From CAKSQF01 sp964568425 (lineage in GTDB: Bacteria > Bacillota > Clostridia > Oscillospirales > CAG-272), in assembly GCA_964568425.1 (NCBI GenBank), contig CAZMPO010000014.1, positions 1-50,097 of the forward strand: DNA of 50,097 nt, read 5' to 3'. Position numbers and translations under genes: made by a program. Shown in pieces: positions 33,179-41,799 of the stretch; the stretch's first letter is position 1, and every line of letters begins with the position of its first letter. The notes below the pieces were generated by a model. It was not told the DNA's origin. It ran no database searches and was given only the letters and a program-made list of their open reading frames with translations.

Positions 33179-34783
33179 ATGACAGTAAGAGAAGAGATCG
33201 ACCGCCGCCGAACATTTGCGATCATATCGCACCCCGACGCGGGCAAAACAACACTTACCGAAAAATTTCTGCTTTACGGCGGAGCGATACAGACCGCCGG
33301 CTCGGTCAAGGGCAAGGCAAGCGACAAGCATGCGGTATCCGACTGGATGGAGCTTGAAAAGCAGAGAGGAATATCGGTCACCTCGTCGGTAATGCAGTTT
33401 TCGTACAACGGCTACTGCATAAACATTCTTGACACTCCCGGTCACCAGGACTTTTCGGAGGACACCTACCGAACACTGATGGCTGCCGACAGCGCGGTCA
33501 TGGTCATCGACGCCGCAAAGGGCATCGAGCCGCAGACACGCAAGCTTTTCAAGGTCTGCGCAAGGCGCGGCATCCCGATCTTTACATTCATAAACAAGCT
33601 CGACCGCGAGGCGCGCGACCCGTTCGAGCTGCTCGACGAGCTTGAGACCGAGTTCGGCATCGGCACATATCCGATGAACTGGCCGATCTCCTGCGGTGCG
33701 TCCTTCAAGGGCGTATACGATCGCGAAAAAGAGGCGATCCTCACATTTGACAATTTTCACGGCGGCAGACAGCGTCTTGCGGCGATAGAGTGTCCGATAT
33801 CCGACAGAGAAAAGCTCTCCGAACTTATCGGAGAGTCGCTTGCCGCAGAGCTTGTCGATCAGATCGAGCTTGTCGATGTCGCGGGCTACGAATTTGACCT
33901 CGAAAAGGTGCGCGCAGGCAAGCTCTCGCCGGTATTCTTCGGCTCGGCACTCAACAATTTCGGCATTGAGCCCTTCCTCGAGAGCTTTCTCAAAATGACC
34001 AGCCACCCACTGCCCCACATCGATGCGGCAAGCGGCAGATCGGTCGAGCCCTTTGACGAGGGATTTTCGGCATTCGTCTTCAAGATCCAAGCCAACATGA
34101 ACAAGGCGCACCGCGACAGGATCGCGTTTATGCGGATCTGCTCGGGCAAATTCGAGCGCGGCAGGGAATATTTCCATGTTCAGGAGGGCAAGGAGATCAA
34201 GCTTTCACAGCCACAGCAGATGATGGCGCAGGAGAGAGAGGTCATAGACGAGGCATACGCAGGCGACATAATCGGCGTCTTCGATCCCGGCATCTTCTCG
34301 ATCGGCGACACGGTCTGCGACAGATCGTCAAAGGTTCGTTTCTCGGGCATTCCGACATTTGCACCCGAGCATTTTGCCATTGTCGAGCAGATAGACTCGA
34401 TGAAGCGCAAGCAGTTTGCCAAGGGAATGAATCAGATCGCCCAAGAGGGCGCGATACAGATGTTCACCTTCCCCGGTGCGGGCATGGAGCGTTTGGTTGT
34501 CGGAGTTGTCGGCGTCCTGCAATTTGACGTGCTGAAATTCCGCATGGACAGCGAATACGGCGTCGGATACAAGCAGGAAAGCCTCGCCCACAGCTATATA
34601 CGCTATGTAAAGGCGACTCCGCGTCCGATATCCGAGTTAAATCTCATGTCAAACACACGCCACGTCCGCGATCTGCGCGGAAACGATCTGCTGATATTCG
34701 TCGGCGAATACGAGATCGACTGGGCACTCGATAAAAACCCGGGGCTCGAGCTATGCGAGTTCGGCAGTGAAGACGCGGAATGA
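33179..34783 (+). CDS. prfC: Peptide chain release factor 3
   Basis: A 534-aa translational GTPase that recycles RF1/RF2 after termination. G1 P-loop HPDAGKTT (residues 18-25), the switch II DTPGHQD near 87-93, NKLD near 141-144, and SCGASFKG near 171-178. The DWMELEKQRGISVTSSVMQF block (residues 55-74) is typical of RF3 rather than EF-G, and the length fits. AAGGAA site 11-16 nt upstream. It is the first of a group of housekeeping genes that continues with holA. Confidence 0.96.
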   Translation: MTVREEIDRRRTFAIISHPDAGKTTLTEKFLLYGGAIQTAGSVKGKASDKHAVSDWMELEKQRGISVTSSVMQFSYNGYCINILDTPGHQDFSEDTYRTLMAADSAVMVIDAAKGIEPQTRKLFKVCARRGIPIFTFINKLDREARDPFELLDELETEFGIGTYPMNWPISCGASFKGVYDREKEAILTFDNFHGGRQRLAAIECPISDREKLSELIGESLAAELVDQIELVDVAGYEFDLEKVRAGKLSPVFFGSALNNFGIEPFLESFLKMTSHPLPHIDAASGRSVEPFDEGFSAFVFKIQANMNKAHRDRIAFMRICSGKFERGREYFHVQEGKEIKLSQPQQMMAQEREVIDEAYAGDIIGVFDPGIFSIGDTVCDRSSKVRFSGIPTFAPEHFAIVEQIDSMKRKQFAKGMNQIAQEGAIQMFTFPGAGMERLVVGVVGVLQFDVLKFRMDSEYGVGYKQESLAHSYIRYVKATPRPISELNLMSNTRHVRDLRGNDLLIFVGEYEIDWALDKNPGLELCEFGSEDAE

Positions 34784-34874
34784 CAGACAGGTCGACGGCA
34801 GCACTTTGATCATCTCGGCAACAGATATGTTATAAATCGAACCGTCAAAGAGACGATTTTCAAAGGAGAAAACC

Positions 34875-35897
34875 ATGCAGATCACCGCAAAGGAGCTTGA
34901 CAAAAAAATCAAAAACGGCTTTTTGAGCGGCAGTTATCTGTTTTACGGCGACGAGCCATATCTCAAAGAGCACTATATCAAAAAGATGCGCGAGACCATC
35001 TGTCCCGACCCTGATTTCGAGGTGTTCAACCATGTGCGCATAGAGGACGGCGACATCGACCGATTTGCCGTTGAGCTGTCCGCCCCTGCGATGTTCGGCA
35101 TGGGTCGGCTGATCGAGCTTCGCGGGGTGAACTTTTCAAAGATCGGCGCGGAAGCACTCGCAAGACTTTGCGACATGCTGTCCGAGGTCGAGGAGGGTGT
35201 CACGGCGCTGATCGACGCCGCCTCGGGAGAGCTTCCCGAGGGAACGGCAAAACGCCCGTCCGCAGAGCTTTCCGCGCTGACAAAGGCGGCAAATGTATTA
35301 AAATTCGAGCGGCAAACGCCCGCAAAGCTGGTCGCTTGGCTTGAGCGGCACTTTTATGCCGAGGGCATCAAAGCATCCGACGACATCTGCCGATACGTGA
35401 TCGATCTTTGCTCGGCTGACATGTACATCCTCGCAAACGAGGTCGAAAAGCTGGCGGCATATTCAAAATCGATGGGTATCGCCGAGGTGAACAAGCAGAC
35501 GGTCGATCTTGTCTGCTCCCCGAACAAGGTCTTCGGTGCGTTCGATTTCTCGAATGCGCTGATCTCGGGCGACAGGCGTGCCGCGTTCGCCGCATTTTCG
35601 GCAATGAAAAAAAGACGCGAGCCGCCCGAGAGGATACTCGCGACCATCTCCAAGATCTCGGGAGAGCTGCTTGCCGTAAGAACGCTCGCCGACAGCGGTG
35701 TGCCGCGCGAGAGGATCGGGCGCATACTCGGGATCGCCGATTATCCGCTCGGGCTTCGCATAAAGTCGGCGGCAAGATCGACCCCCGAAAAGCTCGCCGC
35801 ATCCCTTCACGCGGTAAACGAGGTCGACAAAAAGCTCAAAACGACCGCCTCTGACGGATATCTGCTCATCGAACAGCTGATACTGTTCGGAAACTGA
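34875..35897 (+). CDS. holA: DNA polymerase III subunit delta
   Basis: A 340-aa clamp-loader subunit that opens the beta clamp. The family pattern is seen: a start of ELDKKIKNGFLSGSYLFYGD (the YLFYGDE motif near 24-30), then YYxKK-type LKEHYIKKMRETI, FGMGRLIELRGVNFS near 74-88, and the C-terminal domain ending DKKLKTTASDGYLLIEQLIL. AAAGGAG site. Starts 91 bp after prfC and 6 bp before rnmV, so it is likely co-transcribed with the latter. Confidence 0.93.
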   Translation: MQITAKELDKKIKNGFLSGSYLFYGDEPYLKEHYIKKMRETICPDPDFEVFNHVRIEDGDIDRFAVELSAPAMFGMGRLIELRGVNFSKIGAEALARLCDMLSEVEEGVTALIDAASGELPEGTAKRPSAELSALTKAANVLKFERQTPAKLVAWLERHFYAEGIKASDDICRYVIDLCSADMYILANEVEKLAAYSKSMGIAEVNKQTVDLVCSPNKVFGAFDFSNALISGDRRAAFAAFSAMKKRREPPERILATISKISGELLAVRTLADSGVPRERIGRILGIADYPLGLRIKSAARSTPEKLAASLHAVNEVDKKLKTTASDGYLLIEQLILFGN

Positions 35898-35903
35898 AAA
35901 AAA

Positions 35904-36512
35904 ATGACAAAATTCGACAAAAAACCAAGGATCGACCATGTTATCATAGTCGAGGGCAAATATGACAAAATAAAGCTTGATTCGCTTTTTGATGCCGACA
36001 TCGTCACGACCGACGGATTCGGGATATTTTCGGACAACGAAAAGCAGGCGTACATAAAAAAGCTTGCCGAAAGCAGAATGATCCTGACCGCCACCGACTC
36101 GGACGGCGCAGGGCTGGTCATCCGCGGATTTCTCAGCGGACTGATACCGAAAGGCAGGGTCGAGCACGTCCTCATCCCACCCATATCGGGCAAGGAGCGG
36201 CGAAAGAGCACCCCTTCCAAAGAAGGTACGCTCGGGCTTGAGGGGATAGCTGCCGACACGATCAGAGCCTTGTTTGCTCCCTACATCCCGGGCGCGGCAA
36301 AGATCGCGGTTGACCCGATATCAAATGTCGATCTTTATGAGGACGGACTGATCGGGGCTGATCGAGCATGCGAGAGACGGCGAGAGCTCGAGGTCGAGCT
36401 TCATCTGCCGACAAATCTGTCGACATCGTCGCTGATCAAGGCGATCAACAGCCTCGGCGGACGCGAGATCTACGAGAACGCCCTGCGACACATCAAAGCA
36501 AGAAGATCGTAA
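35904..36512 (+). CDS. rnmV: Ribonuclease M5 (5S rRNA maturation, Toprim)
   Basis: A 202-aa protein with a Toprim core: IIVEGKYDKIKL (catalytic E, residues about 13-24), TTDGFGIFS near 36-44 and ATDSDGAGLVIRG near 65-77 (metal-binding D-x-D). The C-terminal half ends in LPTNLSTSSLIKAIN and GGREIYENAL, typical of the DUF4093 extension of RNase M5. In Bacillus it trims the precursor of 5S rRNA with help from L18. No SD site is evident at the ATG, which suggests translational coupling to holA 6 bp upstream. Confidence 0.88.
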   Translation: MTKFDKKPRIDHVIIVEGKYDKIKLDSLFDADIVTTDGFGIFSDNEKQAYIKKLAESRMILTATDSDGAGLVIRGFLSGLIPKGRVEHVLIPPISGKERRKSTPSKEGTLGLEGIAADTIRALFAPYIPGAAKIAVDPISNVDLYEDGLIGADRACERRRELEVELHLPTNLSTSSLIKAINSLGGREIYENALRHIKARRS

Positions 36513-36550
36513 CAGTTTACTATATATAAATAAAAAGGAAGAAAACCATC

Positions 36551-37003
36551 ATGAAATGTCCATCGTGCGGATACACCGAGAGCCGCGTCATCGACTCGCG
36601 ACCCGACGACACGTCCATCCGCCGCCGCCGTGAATGCCTCGGCTGCAAATTCAGATTTACCACATTCGAGACCGTCGAGGTTCTGCCACTGCTCGTTCGC
36701 AAGAAGGACGGCTCGACAGAGGTGTTCGATCGCAACAAGATAATGAGCGGTCTGATAAAATCGACCTACAAACGACCGGTCTCGCCCGAACAGCTCGAAG
36801 AACTCGTCAAATCGATCGAGAGCGAGCTCGTCAACTCGATGAAGACCGAAATATCCTCAAGCGACATCGGCTCGATGGTCATGGACAGACTCGAAGCACT
36901 CGACGAGGTCTCCTACGTCCGTTTTGCCTCGGTCTATCGCGAGTTCAAGGATATCGACACGTTCCTGCAAGCAATCAACCAGCTCCGCCGTGAGCAGAAA
37001 TAG
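36551..37003 (+). CDS. nrdR: Transcriptional repressor NrdR
   Basis: A 150-aa protein of canonical length. The N-terminal zinc ribbon has C3-x2-C6 and C29-x2-C32, followed by the ATP-cone domain (KKDGSTEVFDRNKIMSGLIK near 52-71). NrdR senses dATP/ATP and represses ribonucleotide reductase genes by binding tandem NrdR boxes. No nrd gene is in the window. AAAAGGAAG site upstream. Last gene before the DnaA-box region. Confidence 0.97.
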   Translation: MKCPSCGYTESRVIDSRPDDTSIRRRRECLGCKFRFTTFETVEVLPLLVRKKDGSTEVFDRNKIMSGLIKSTYKRPVSPEQLEELVKSIESELVNSMKTEISSSDIGSMVMDRLEALDEVSYVRFASVYREFKDIDTFLQAINQLRREQK

Positions 37004-37320
37004 CGGTGTGGATGTAAACAGAAGGGTGCAGAAATAAATTTTGCCAAAGTCTCCCTTTTTGGGGAAACGACGATCAATTCGACCGCCCGAACGCATCTCC
37101 GTAGGGCGGGGGCTTGCTCCCGCCGCTCTTTGATTATCGTTGTACGATATATCGATGAAATTACAACAAAATTTTGCCAAGGTCTCCCTTCCAAAGGGAC
37201 ACCGGCGTTGCTTCTTCGTAATATCGTCGAGATATTACAAATAAAATCCATTTTCGCCCGAATGGGCGAAAATGTTCCTCACTTCTTACCTCTTACATCT
37301 TACCTCTTACCTCAACTCCC
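37004..37320. repeat. Repeat-filled region after nrdR: MITE arm and AGGTAAGA-type repeat
   Basis: The region has a companion box (about 37043-37080), a solitary MITE left arm GTAGGGCGGGGGC then TTGCTCCCGCCGC (37101-37126), a second box (37172-37190), and a family-c repeat in minus orientation (about 37241-37320): hairpin CATTTTCGCCC (37249-37259) with GGGCGAAAATG (37264-37274), then iterated CTTACCTCTTACATCTTACC. No gene was found. Confidence 0.7.
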
Positions 37321-37325
37321 TTGCC

Positions 37326-37514
37326 TGTGGAAAGCCCCTTGTGGATAACATTTATCGATATGCGACATCTGTCCCGACTTTTCCACAGCTTTTTTGAAAA
37401 AACAAGCTTATTTCGCGAGTTTTCCACATAATCCACAGCTTTTTCCACATTTTACTAACTTATGCATGCTTTTGCATACTGAAGTTATTCACAGTTTCCA
37501 CAGACTTTTCCACA
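37326..37514. other. Cluster of nine DnaA-box-like 9-mers
   Basis: Perfect TTATNCACA: minus 37348-37340 (TTATCCACA) and plus 37485-37493 (TTATTCACA). One mismatch: TTTTCCACA at 37379-37387, 37420-37428, 37441-37449 and 37506-37514, and TAATCCACA at 37429-37437. Weaker: TTTCCACA on minus 37334-37326 and plus 37495-37502. The 190-bp stretch is AT-rich with dense boxes, as in bacterial origins or DnaA-titration and regulatory sites. Neither dnaA nor dnaN adjoins it; flanking genes are both on the plus strand, which argues against an active origin at this place. Confidence 0.7.
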
Positions 37515-37589
37515 ATTTCGCGAGATTTTTCAACAAAACAGAGATTTTGCGACAAAATCGCAAGTTTATTAAATCAAGGAGAACCTTCA

Positions 37590-38543
37590 ATGAAAAACAA
37601 ATCGTTGCGCAAATACGCTCTTCCGATCATCCTCGCTCTGACACTTATCGCCACGGGCATACAGACATTTTTGCTTGTGGGCTATTACGACAAGGGCGCA
37701 TCCCTTTACAAGCATTCGGTGCCCGACGCGCTCCAAACGGTGACTTGGGTGTTGTTTGCCTTGACCCTCATCCTCTCGATCGCGCTTGCGATGACCATCA
37801 AATCGGGACGCAACGTCCAGCCAAAGCTCGTCTCGCCGATCGCGTGGGCAGGCGCGTCGATTCTTGTCCCATCGCTGATCGCTTTCTGCGTATTCTCGCT
37901 TTTCGTAAATATTCCGGGCGACCGCGTCCCTGCGCTGATCTCCGAAGTGTCGGAGAGCTCGGGACAAATACGCTCGATGGTTTTCGCCACATATCTTGCG
38001 AAATACGGTGCATATCTTGCTATTCTTGCCGCTGTTTTCCCTGCTGTCATGCTGATAACAAACAAAGCAAACCCGATATCCGCGATCTTCACATCGGTCT
38101 GGGCAATGACGGTCGCTCTGCGTTCCTATTTCGACATTGACACCCCGATGAACGACCCCCTGCGCCTTCTCCGCATCGTCGGATTTGCCGGTGCGGTACT
38201 TGCCTACTGCCTCGAAACGCGCGGCGGTCTTCGCAGACTCACCGACAGGCTTGCCGTCATCCTCGGCTCGATAGCATTTTTCGCAACCACCGTCGCGTCG
38301 GTCCCGACGATCATCTGCTGTGTGACCAACAAGATGCTTCAAACCGATCTGTTCGGTGCGCTCGCCCTGCTCGGCACATCGTTCATAACCCTTGACCGCA
38401 TCGTCGCCGTGTCGCGTGCAAAACGCCATCGCGTCCACTCGCATGACGCTCGAAAAGAGCCTGCCGAGACGACCGCGACGGTCGAGGCAAACCGCGAAAA
38501 TGAGGCTGACGAGACTCCAAAAGAGGACGGAACGGCTCAGTGA
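37590..38543 (+). CDS. Polytopic membrane protein, function unknown
   Basis: A 317-aa protein with about seven hydrophobic segments (roughly 9-31, 48-70, 82-106, 130-156, 160-178, 190-206, 220-268) and a hydrophilic Glu/Thr/Arg-rich tail (about 275-317). I recognise no family or motif. AAGGAG site upstream of ATG 37590. Its stop overlaps the GTG start of the methyltransferase gene (GTGA), so both are co-translated. It lies just downstream of the DnaA-box cluster, which occupies its promoter region. Confidence 0.8.
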   Translation: MKNKSLRKYALPIILALTLIATGIQTFLLVGYYDKGASLYKHSVPDALQTVTWVLFALTLILSIALAMTIKSGRNVQPKLVSPIAWAGASILVPSLIAFCVFSLFVNIPGDRVPALISEVSESSGQIRSMVFATYLAKYGAYLAILAAVFPAVMLITNKANPISAIFTSVWAMTVALRSYFDIDTPMNDPLRLLRIVGFAGAVLAYCLETRGGLRRLTDRLAVILGSIAFFATTVASVPTIICCVTNKMLQTDLFGALALLGTSFITLDRIVAVSRAKRHRVHSHDARKEPAETTATVEANRENEADETPKEDGTAQ

Positions 38544-39295
38544 ACGGACAATATTCGGTGCTTGCGCCCTTCTACGACAAATTCAACGAATCATCCTTCG
38601 ATTACGACAGATACGCCGACATGTTCGAGCACCTTCTCGGGCAAAACGGCGTGCAAAAGGGTGCGCTCCTGCTCGATCTCGCCTGCGGAACAGGCAAAAT
38701 GACGATCCGCATGCTCGAGCGCGGATTTGACACGATCGGCGTCGATCTCTCCCCCGAGATGCTCGGCGTTTGCAGGGATGCCTGCGCCGAGCGAGGGTAC
38801 AGTCCGCTGCTTCTCTGCCAGGACATGTGCTCGCTCGATCTTTACGGAACGGTCGAGGGGGCGATCTGCGCACTCGATTCGGTCAACTATTTAACCGAGG
38901 ACGGCGAGCTTGAGCACTTTTTCAAAAATCTGAAAAACTTCATCTCCCCGGGCGGCATATTTTTGTTCGATGTCAATACAAAGCGAAAATTTTCGGAAGT
39001 CTACGCCGAAAACTGCTACACATATGACGATGACGGCGCTTTTTGTATCTGGCAGAACGGATTTGACGAAAAAACTATGCTCTGCGATTTCGACCTCACA
39101 TTCTTCGTCAAAGAAAAGGGCGGACTCTATCGCCGACTCGAGGAGCATCAGCGCGAACGATCTTACACAAAAGAGGAACTTTACGCGGCGGCACGACTTG
39201 GCAACTTCGAGCCTGTCGCGGACTTTGCCGACACAGATCTTACACCGTCGGACGGCAGTGAGATGCGAACATACCACCTCTTCCGACGGATATAA
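38540..39295 (+). CDS. Class I SAM-dependent methyltransferase
   Basis: A 251-aa enzyme. The SAM-binding motif I is LLLDLACGTGKMTIRML (residues about 44-60), with acidic motif II FDTIGVDLSPEML near 65-77 and the post-motif GAICALDSVNYLTED near 104-118. The first residues YSVLAPFYDKFN are typical of clostridial YjiC/UbiE-like small-molecule methyltransferases. GTG start, overlapping the membrane-protein stop by 4 bp. Substrate unknown. Confidence 0.87.
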   Translation: MNGQYSVLAPFYDKFNESSFDYDRYADMFEHLLGQNGVQKGALLLDLACGTGKMTIRMLERGFDTIGVDLSPEMLGVCRDACAERGYSPLLLCQDMCSLDLYGTVEGAICALDSVNYLTEDGELEHFFKNLKNFISPGGIFLFDVNTKRKFSEVYAENCYTYDDDGAFCIWQNGFDEKTMLCDFDLTFFVKEKGGLYRRLEEHQRERSYTKEELYAAARLGNFEPVADFADTDLTPSDGSEMRTYHLFRRI

Positions 39296-39325
39296 TTCCC
39301 CGCTTTTCGAAAGGATTCCCCGAAA

Positions 39326-40090
39326 ATGTTTACAAACGGACTTGTTTCGGTCTCTTTCCGCGCAAATACGCCAAAGGAGATCTGCCGCGCCGCATCGAAT
39401 GTGGGACTTTACCTGATAGAATGGGGGAGCGACGTCCACGCAAGAGTTGATGACAAGCCTCGCCTTGCCGAGATTGCGGCTCTCCAAAGCGAGCACGGCA
39501 TCGCCTGCTCCTCATACGGCAGCTATTTCAGGCTCGGGACCGATAGCATCGACGCCCTGAAGGGCTATATCGATGCCGCGCACATTCTTGGCACGAGTGT
39601 CATAAGGGTCTGGTGCGGTGACCGATCGTGCAACAAATACAACGAGCGCGAGCGTGATGCACTCATCTCCGACTGCATCGCCGCCGCAGAGATCGCAAAG
39701 GGTGAGGGTGTCACGCTCTGCACCGAGTGCCACCAAAACAGCTTCACCGAGACAAAGGACGGTCTGCTTGATCTGACCGGCAGCGTGAACTCCCCCTCGT
39801 TTTTGACCTATTGGCAGCCAAATCAGTTCAGAAGTGTGGAGGAAAATCTCGAATACGCAAAGCTTGCCGCACCCTACACCGTCAAAATTCACGTTTTCAA
39901 TTGGAAGGGCGAGGATCGCCTGCCGCTTGACGGCGCGATAGAGACATGGCAAAGCTATCTTGCGTGCTTTGACGGCAGTCAGGATCTCCTGCTCGAATTT
40001 ATGCCGCACGGAACGCTTGCCGAACTGCCCCGCGAGGCGCGCGCACTTCGGACGATATGCGAAAAATTCACGATCGGAGGGTCAATGTAA
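39326..40090 (+). CDS. Sugar phosphate isomerase/epimerase-like TIM-barrel protein
   Basis: A 254-aa TIM barrel of the xylose-isomerase-like superfamily. Expected ligand positions: TLCTECHQNSF (E and H, near 131-141), the TYWQPNQF block near 160-167, VKIHVFNW (H, near 188-195) and LLLEFMPHG (E, near 221-229). Shorter than the isomerase at 13140. GAAAGGA site upstream. It ends one base before the hydroxyacid dehydrogenase start, so the two enzymes probably act on one sugar-acid route. Confidence 0.82.
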   Translation: MFTNGLVSVSFRANTPKEICRAASNVGLYLIEWGSDVHARVDDKPRLAEIAALQSEHGIACSSYGSYFRLGTDSIDALKGYIDAAHILGTSVIRVWCGDRSCNKYNERERDALISDCIAAAEIAKGEGVTLCTECHQNSFTETKDGLLDLTGSVNSPSFLTYWQPNQFRSVEENLEYAKLAAPYTVKIHVFNWKGEDRLPLDGAIETWQSYLACFDGSQDLLLEFMPHGTLAELPREARALRTICEKFTIGGSM

Positions 40091-40091
40091 T

Positions 40092-41099
40092 ATGAGATCG
40101 ATCTTTTTATGTGAAAATCGTGCAAATGTCGACCGCGTCTTTGCGACCGATGTACGCGAGCATCTTTGTGAGCTTGTCGGGCTTGAAAAGGATGTTGTCT
40201 ATTCGACCGCCGATCTGATCGCCAACCCGGACAAATTCGTGGATGTCGAAATAATTTTTTCCACATGGGGCATGCCGACGCTCGACGAGGGTCAAATAGC
40301 GAAAATTTTTCCCTCTCTTAGGGCAGTATTCTATGCCGCAGGGACGGTGCATGCATTCGCGCGTCCCTTCTTGGCGCGCGGTGTCAAGATCTTCTCGGCA
40401 TGGGCGGCAAACGCACTCCCTGTCGCCGAGTACACACTCGCGCAGATCCTGCTTGCAAACAAAGGCTTTTTCACCTCATGCGCCACCCTCTCCACAAGCG
40501 GCGATTACCGCGCGGCACAGGAGATAAAGTCGAATTATCGCGGCAACTTCGGTGCTAACATCGGCATCATCGGCGCAGGTATGATCGGCTCGCTCGTTGT
40601 CTCGATGCTGAGAGAGCATAACCTTCACGCAAAGGTGTTCGACCCCTTCCTCCCCGATGATCGGGCGAGGGAAATGGGCGTCACGAAATGCTCGCTCGAT
40701 GAGCTGTTTTCGACCTGCACCGTCGTGTCGAACCATCTTGCCAATAACGAGCAGACAAAGGGCATGCTTTGCTACAAGCATTTTGCGTCGATGCCTCCGT
40801 ATGCGACCTTCATCAACACGGGCAGAGGCGCACAGGTCGTCGAGGACGATCTTGTTCGCGCACTCGTCGAACGACCCGACCTGACCGCTCTCCTCGATGT
40901 CACCTATCCAGAGCCGCCAAGGAGCGATCACCCCTTCTTTGAGCTGAAAAACTGCTTTTTGACCCCCCACATCGCCGGCAGTATCGGCGACGAGGTCCAC
41001 CGCATGGCAGAATATATGGCAGACGAGTGCCAAAAATTCATCTCGGGCGACAGAACCAACTACGAAGTCACCGAAAAAATGCTCAAAACCATGGCATAA
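40092..41099 (+). CDS. D-isomer-specific 2-hydroxyacid dehydrogenase-like protein
   Basis: A 335-aa NAD-binding oxidoreductase. Rossmann motif NIGIIGAGMIGSLVVSML near 156-173; TGRGAQVVEDDL (Arg, near 237-248) and LTPHIAGSIGDEVHRM (His, near 293-308) fit the family; the middle acid is E in DVTYPEPP near 275. START at ATG 40092 because GGAGG precedes it and the previous stop is one base upstream; the frame from 39960 is a shadow. Substrate unknown; the isomerase neighbour suggests a sugar acid. Confidence 0.85.
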   Translation: MRSIFLCENRANVDRVFATDVREHLCELVGLEKDVVYSTADLIANPDKFVDVEIIFSTWGMPTLDEGQIAKIFPSLRAVFYAAGTVHAFARPFLARGVKIFSAWAANALPVAEYTLAQILLANKGFFTSCATLSTSGDYRAAQEIKSNYRGNFGANIGIIGAGMIGSLVVSMLREHNLHAKVFDPFLPDDRAREMGVTKCSLDELFSTCTVVSNHLANNEQTKGMLCYKHFASMPPYATFINTGRGAQVVEDDLVRALVERPDLTALLDVTYPEPPRSDHPFFELKNCFLTPHIAGSIGDEVHRMAEYMADECQKFISGDRTNYEVTEKMLKTMA

Positions 41100-41121
41100 G
41101 GGATAAATGCACCTATATCAA

Positions 41122-41195
41122 ATAAAAATTCATTTTCGCCCGGATGGGCGAAAATGTTCCTCACCTCTTCCCTCTTCACTATTACCTCTTACCTC
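41122..41195 (-). repeat. AGGTAATAG-type repeat after the spoVG terminator
   Basis: In the spoVG sense, right after the terminator T-run: GAGGTAAGAGGTAATAGTG, AAGAGGGAAGAGGTGAGGA, then the hairpin CATTTTCGCCC/GGGCGAAAATG (41131-41156) and an AATTTTTATT end. The same cassette follows the terminator at 46557. Confidence 0.72.
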
Positions 41196-41236
41196 AAAAA
41201 AGTCCCCGATCGACACCGTTACGGCATCGATCGGGG
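41196..41236 (-). terminator. Rho-independent terminator of spoVG
   Basis: CCCCGATCG (41204-41212) pairs with CGATCGGGG (41228-41236), with an inner CCGTTACGG stem; on the minus strand CTTTTTT follows. About 30 nt after the stop codon. Confidence 0.85.
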
Positions 41237-41269
41237 GATGGAAGGAAAAAAACACACAAATTTGTTTGA

Positions 41270-41575
41270 TCAATCTCTTTCGATCGGCTGTTCGTCCTCG
41301 ACAGGCTCGACTGCCGCATCTTCAATGGCACGATCGTATGCATCGAGAACCGCCGATTCAAGCATTCCGCGGAAGGCGGCGTTGATCGGATGCGCGACAT
41401 CACGGAATGTACCGTCGGCATTTTTCTTGGTCGGCATTACAATGAAGTAATGCTCCTTTGCGTAAATTACCTTGATGTCGTGAAGTGCAAATTCGTTGTC
41501 AAAGGTGACGGATACTACCGCCTTCATCGGGCCGTCGTCAAACAGCTTTCTGACCTTGATATCTGTTATTTTCAT
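41270..41575 (-). CDS. spoVG: SpoVG family regulatory protein
   Basis: A 101-aa RNA/DNA-binding regulator, first known in sporulation cortex formation and also in cell-division and virulence control. The conserved frame is MKITDIKVRKL, MKAVVSVTFDNEFALHDIKV and MPTKKNADGTFRDVAHPINA, then an acidic tail. It is slightly longer than the Bacillus 97-aa protein. AAAAGGAGAA site. A -10-like TATAAT (minus strand, 41642-41637) lies about 65 nt upstream without a clear -35, so another sigma factor is possible. Convergent with the hydroxyacid dehydrogenase gene. Confidence 0.96.
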   Translation of the reverse strand: MKITDIKVRKLFDDGPMKAVVSVTFDNEFALHDIKVIYAKEHYFIVMPTKKNADGTFRDVAHPINAAFRGMLESAVLDAYDRAIEDAAVEPVEDEQPIERD

Positions 41576-41799
41576 CTTGTTGGTTCTCCTTTTGAGACTT
41601 TCTGTGTAGGTCTGATGTTCGTCTCACCGATTTTTATTATAAATCAGTTTTTTTACGGCAGTGGGACGAAATTGCAAATCTTCTTTTAATAAAATTAAAA
41701 AAAACTGACATACCGCTTTTTCGATAAAATTCGCAAAAAATCTCTAACTATATCATAATTTATGTTCATTTTTGGTATTAGTCATGAAAGGAATTTGTT

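Noticed and set aside
37326..37514. Called as oriC outright
   Set aside because: Box density fits, but dnaA/dnaN are absent nearby, flanking genes are co-directional and GC skew was not computed, so it is listed as a DnaA-box cluster only.
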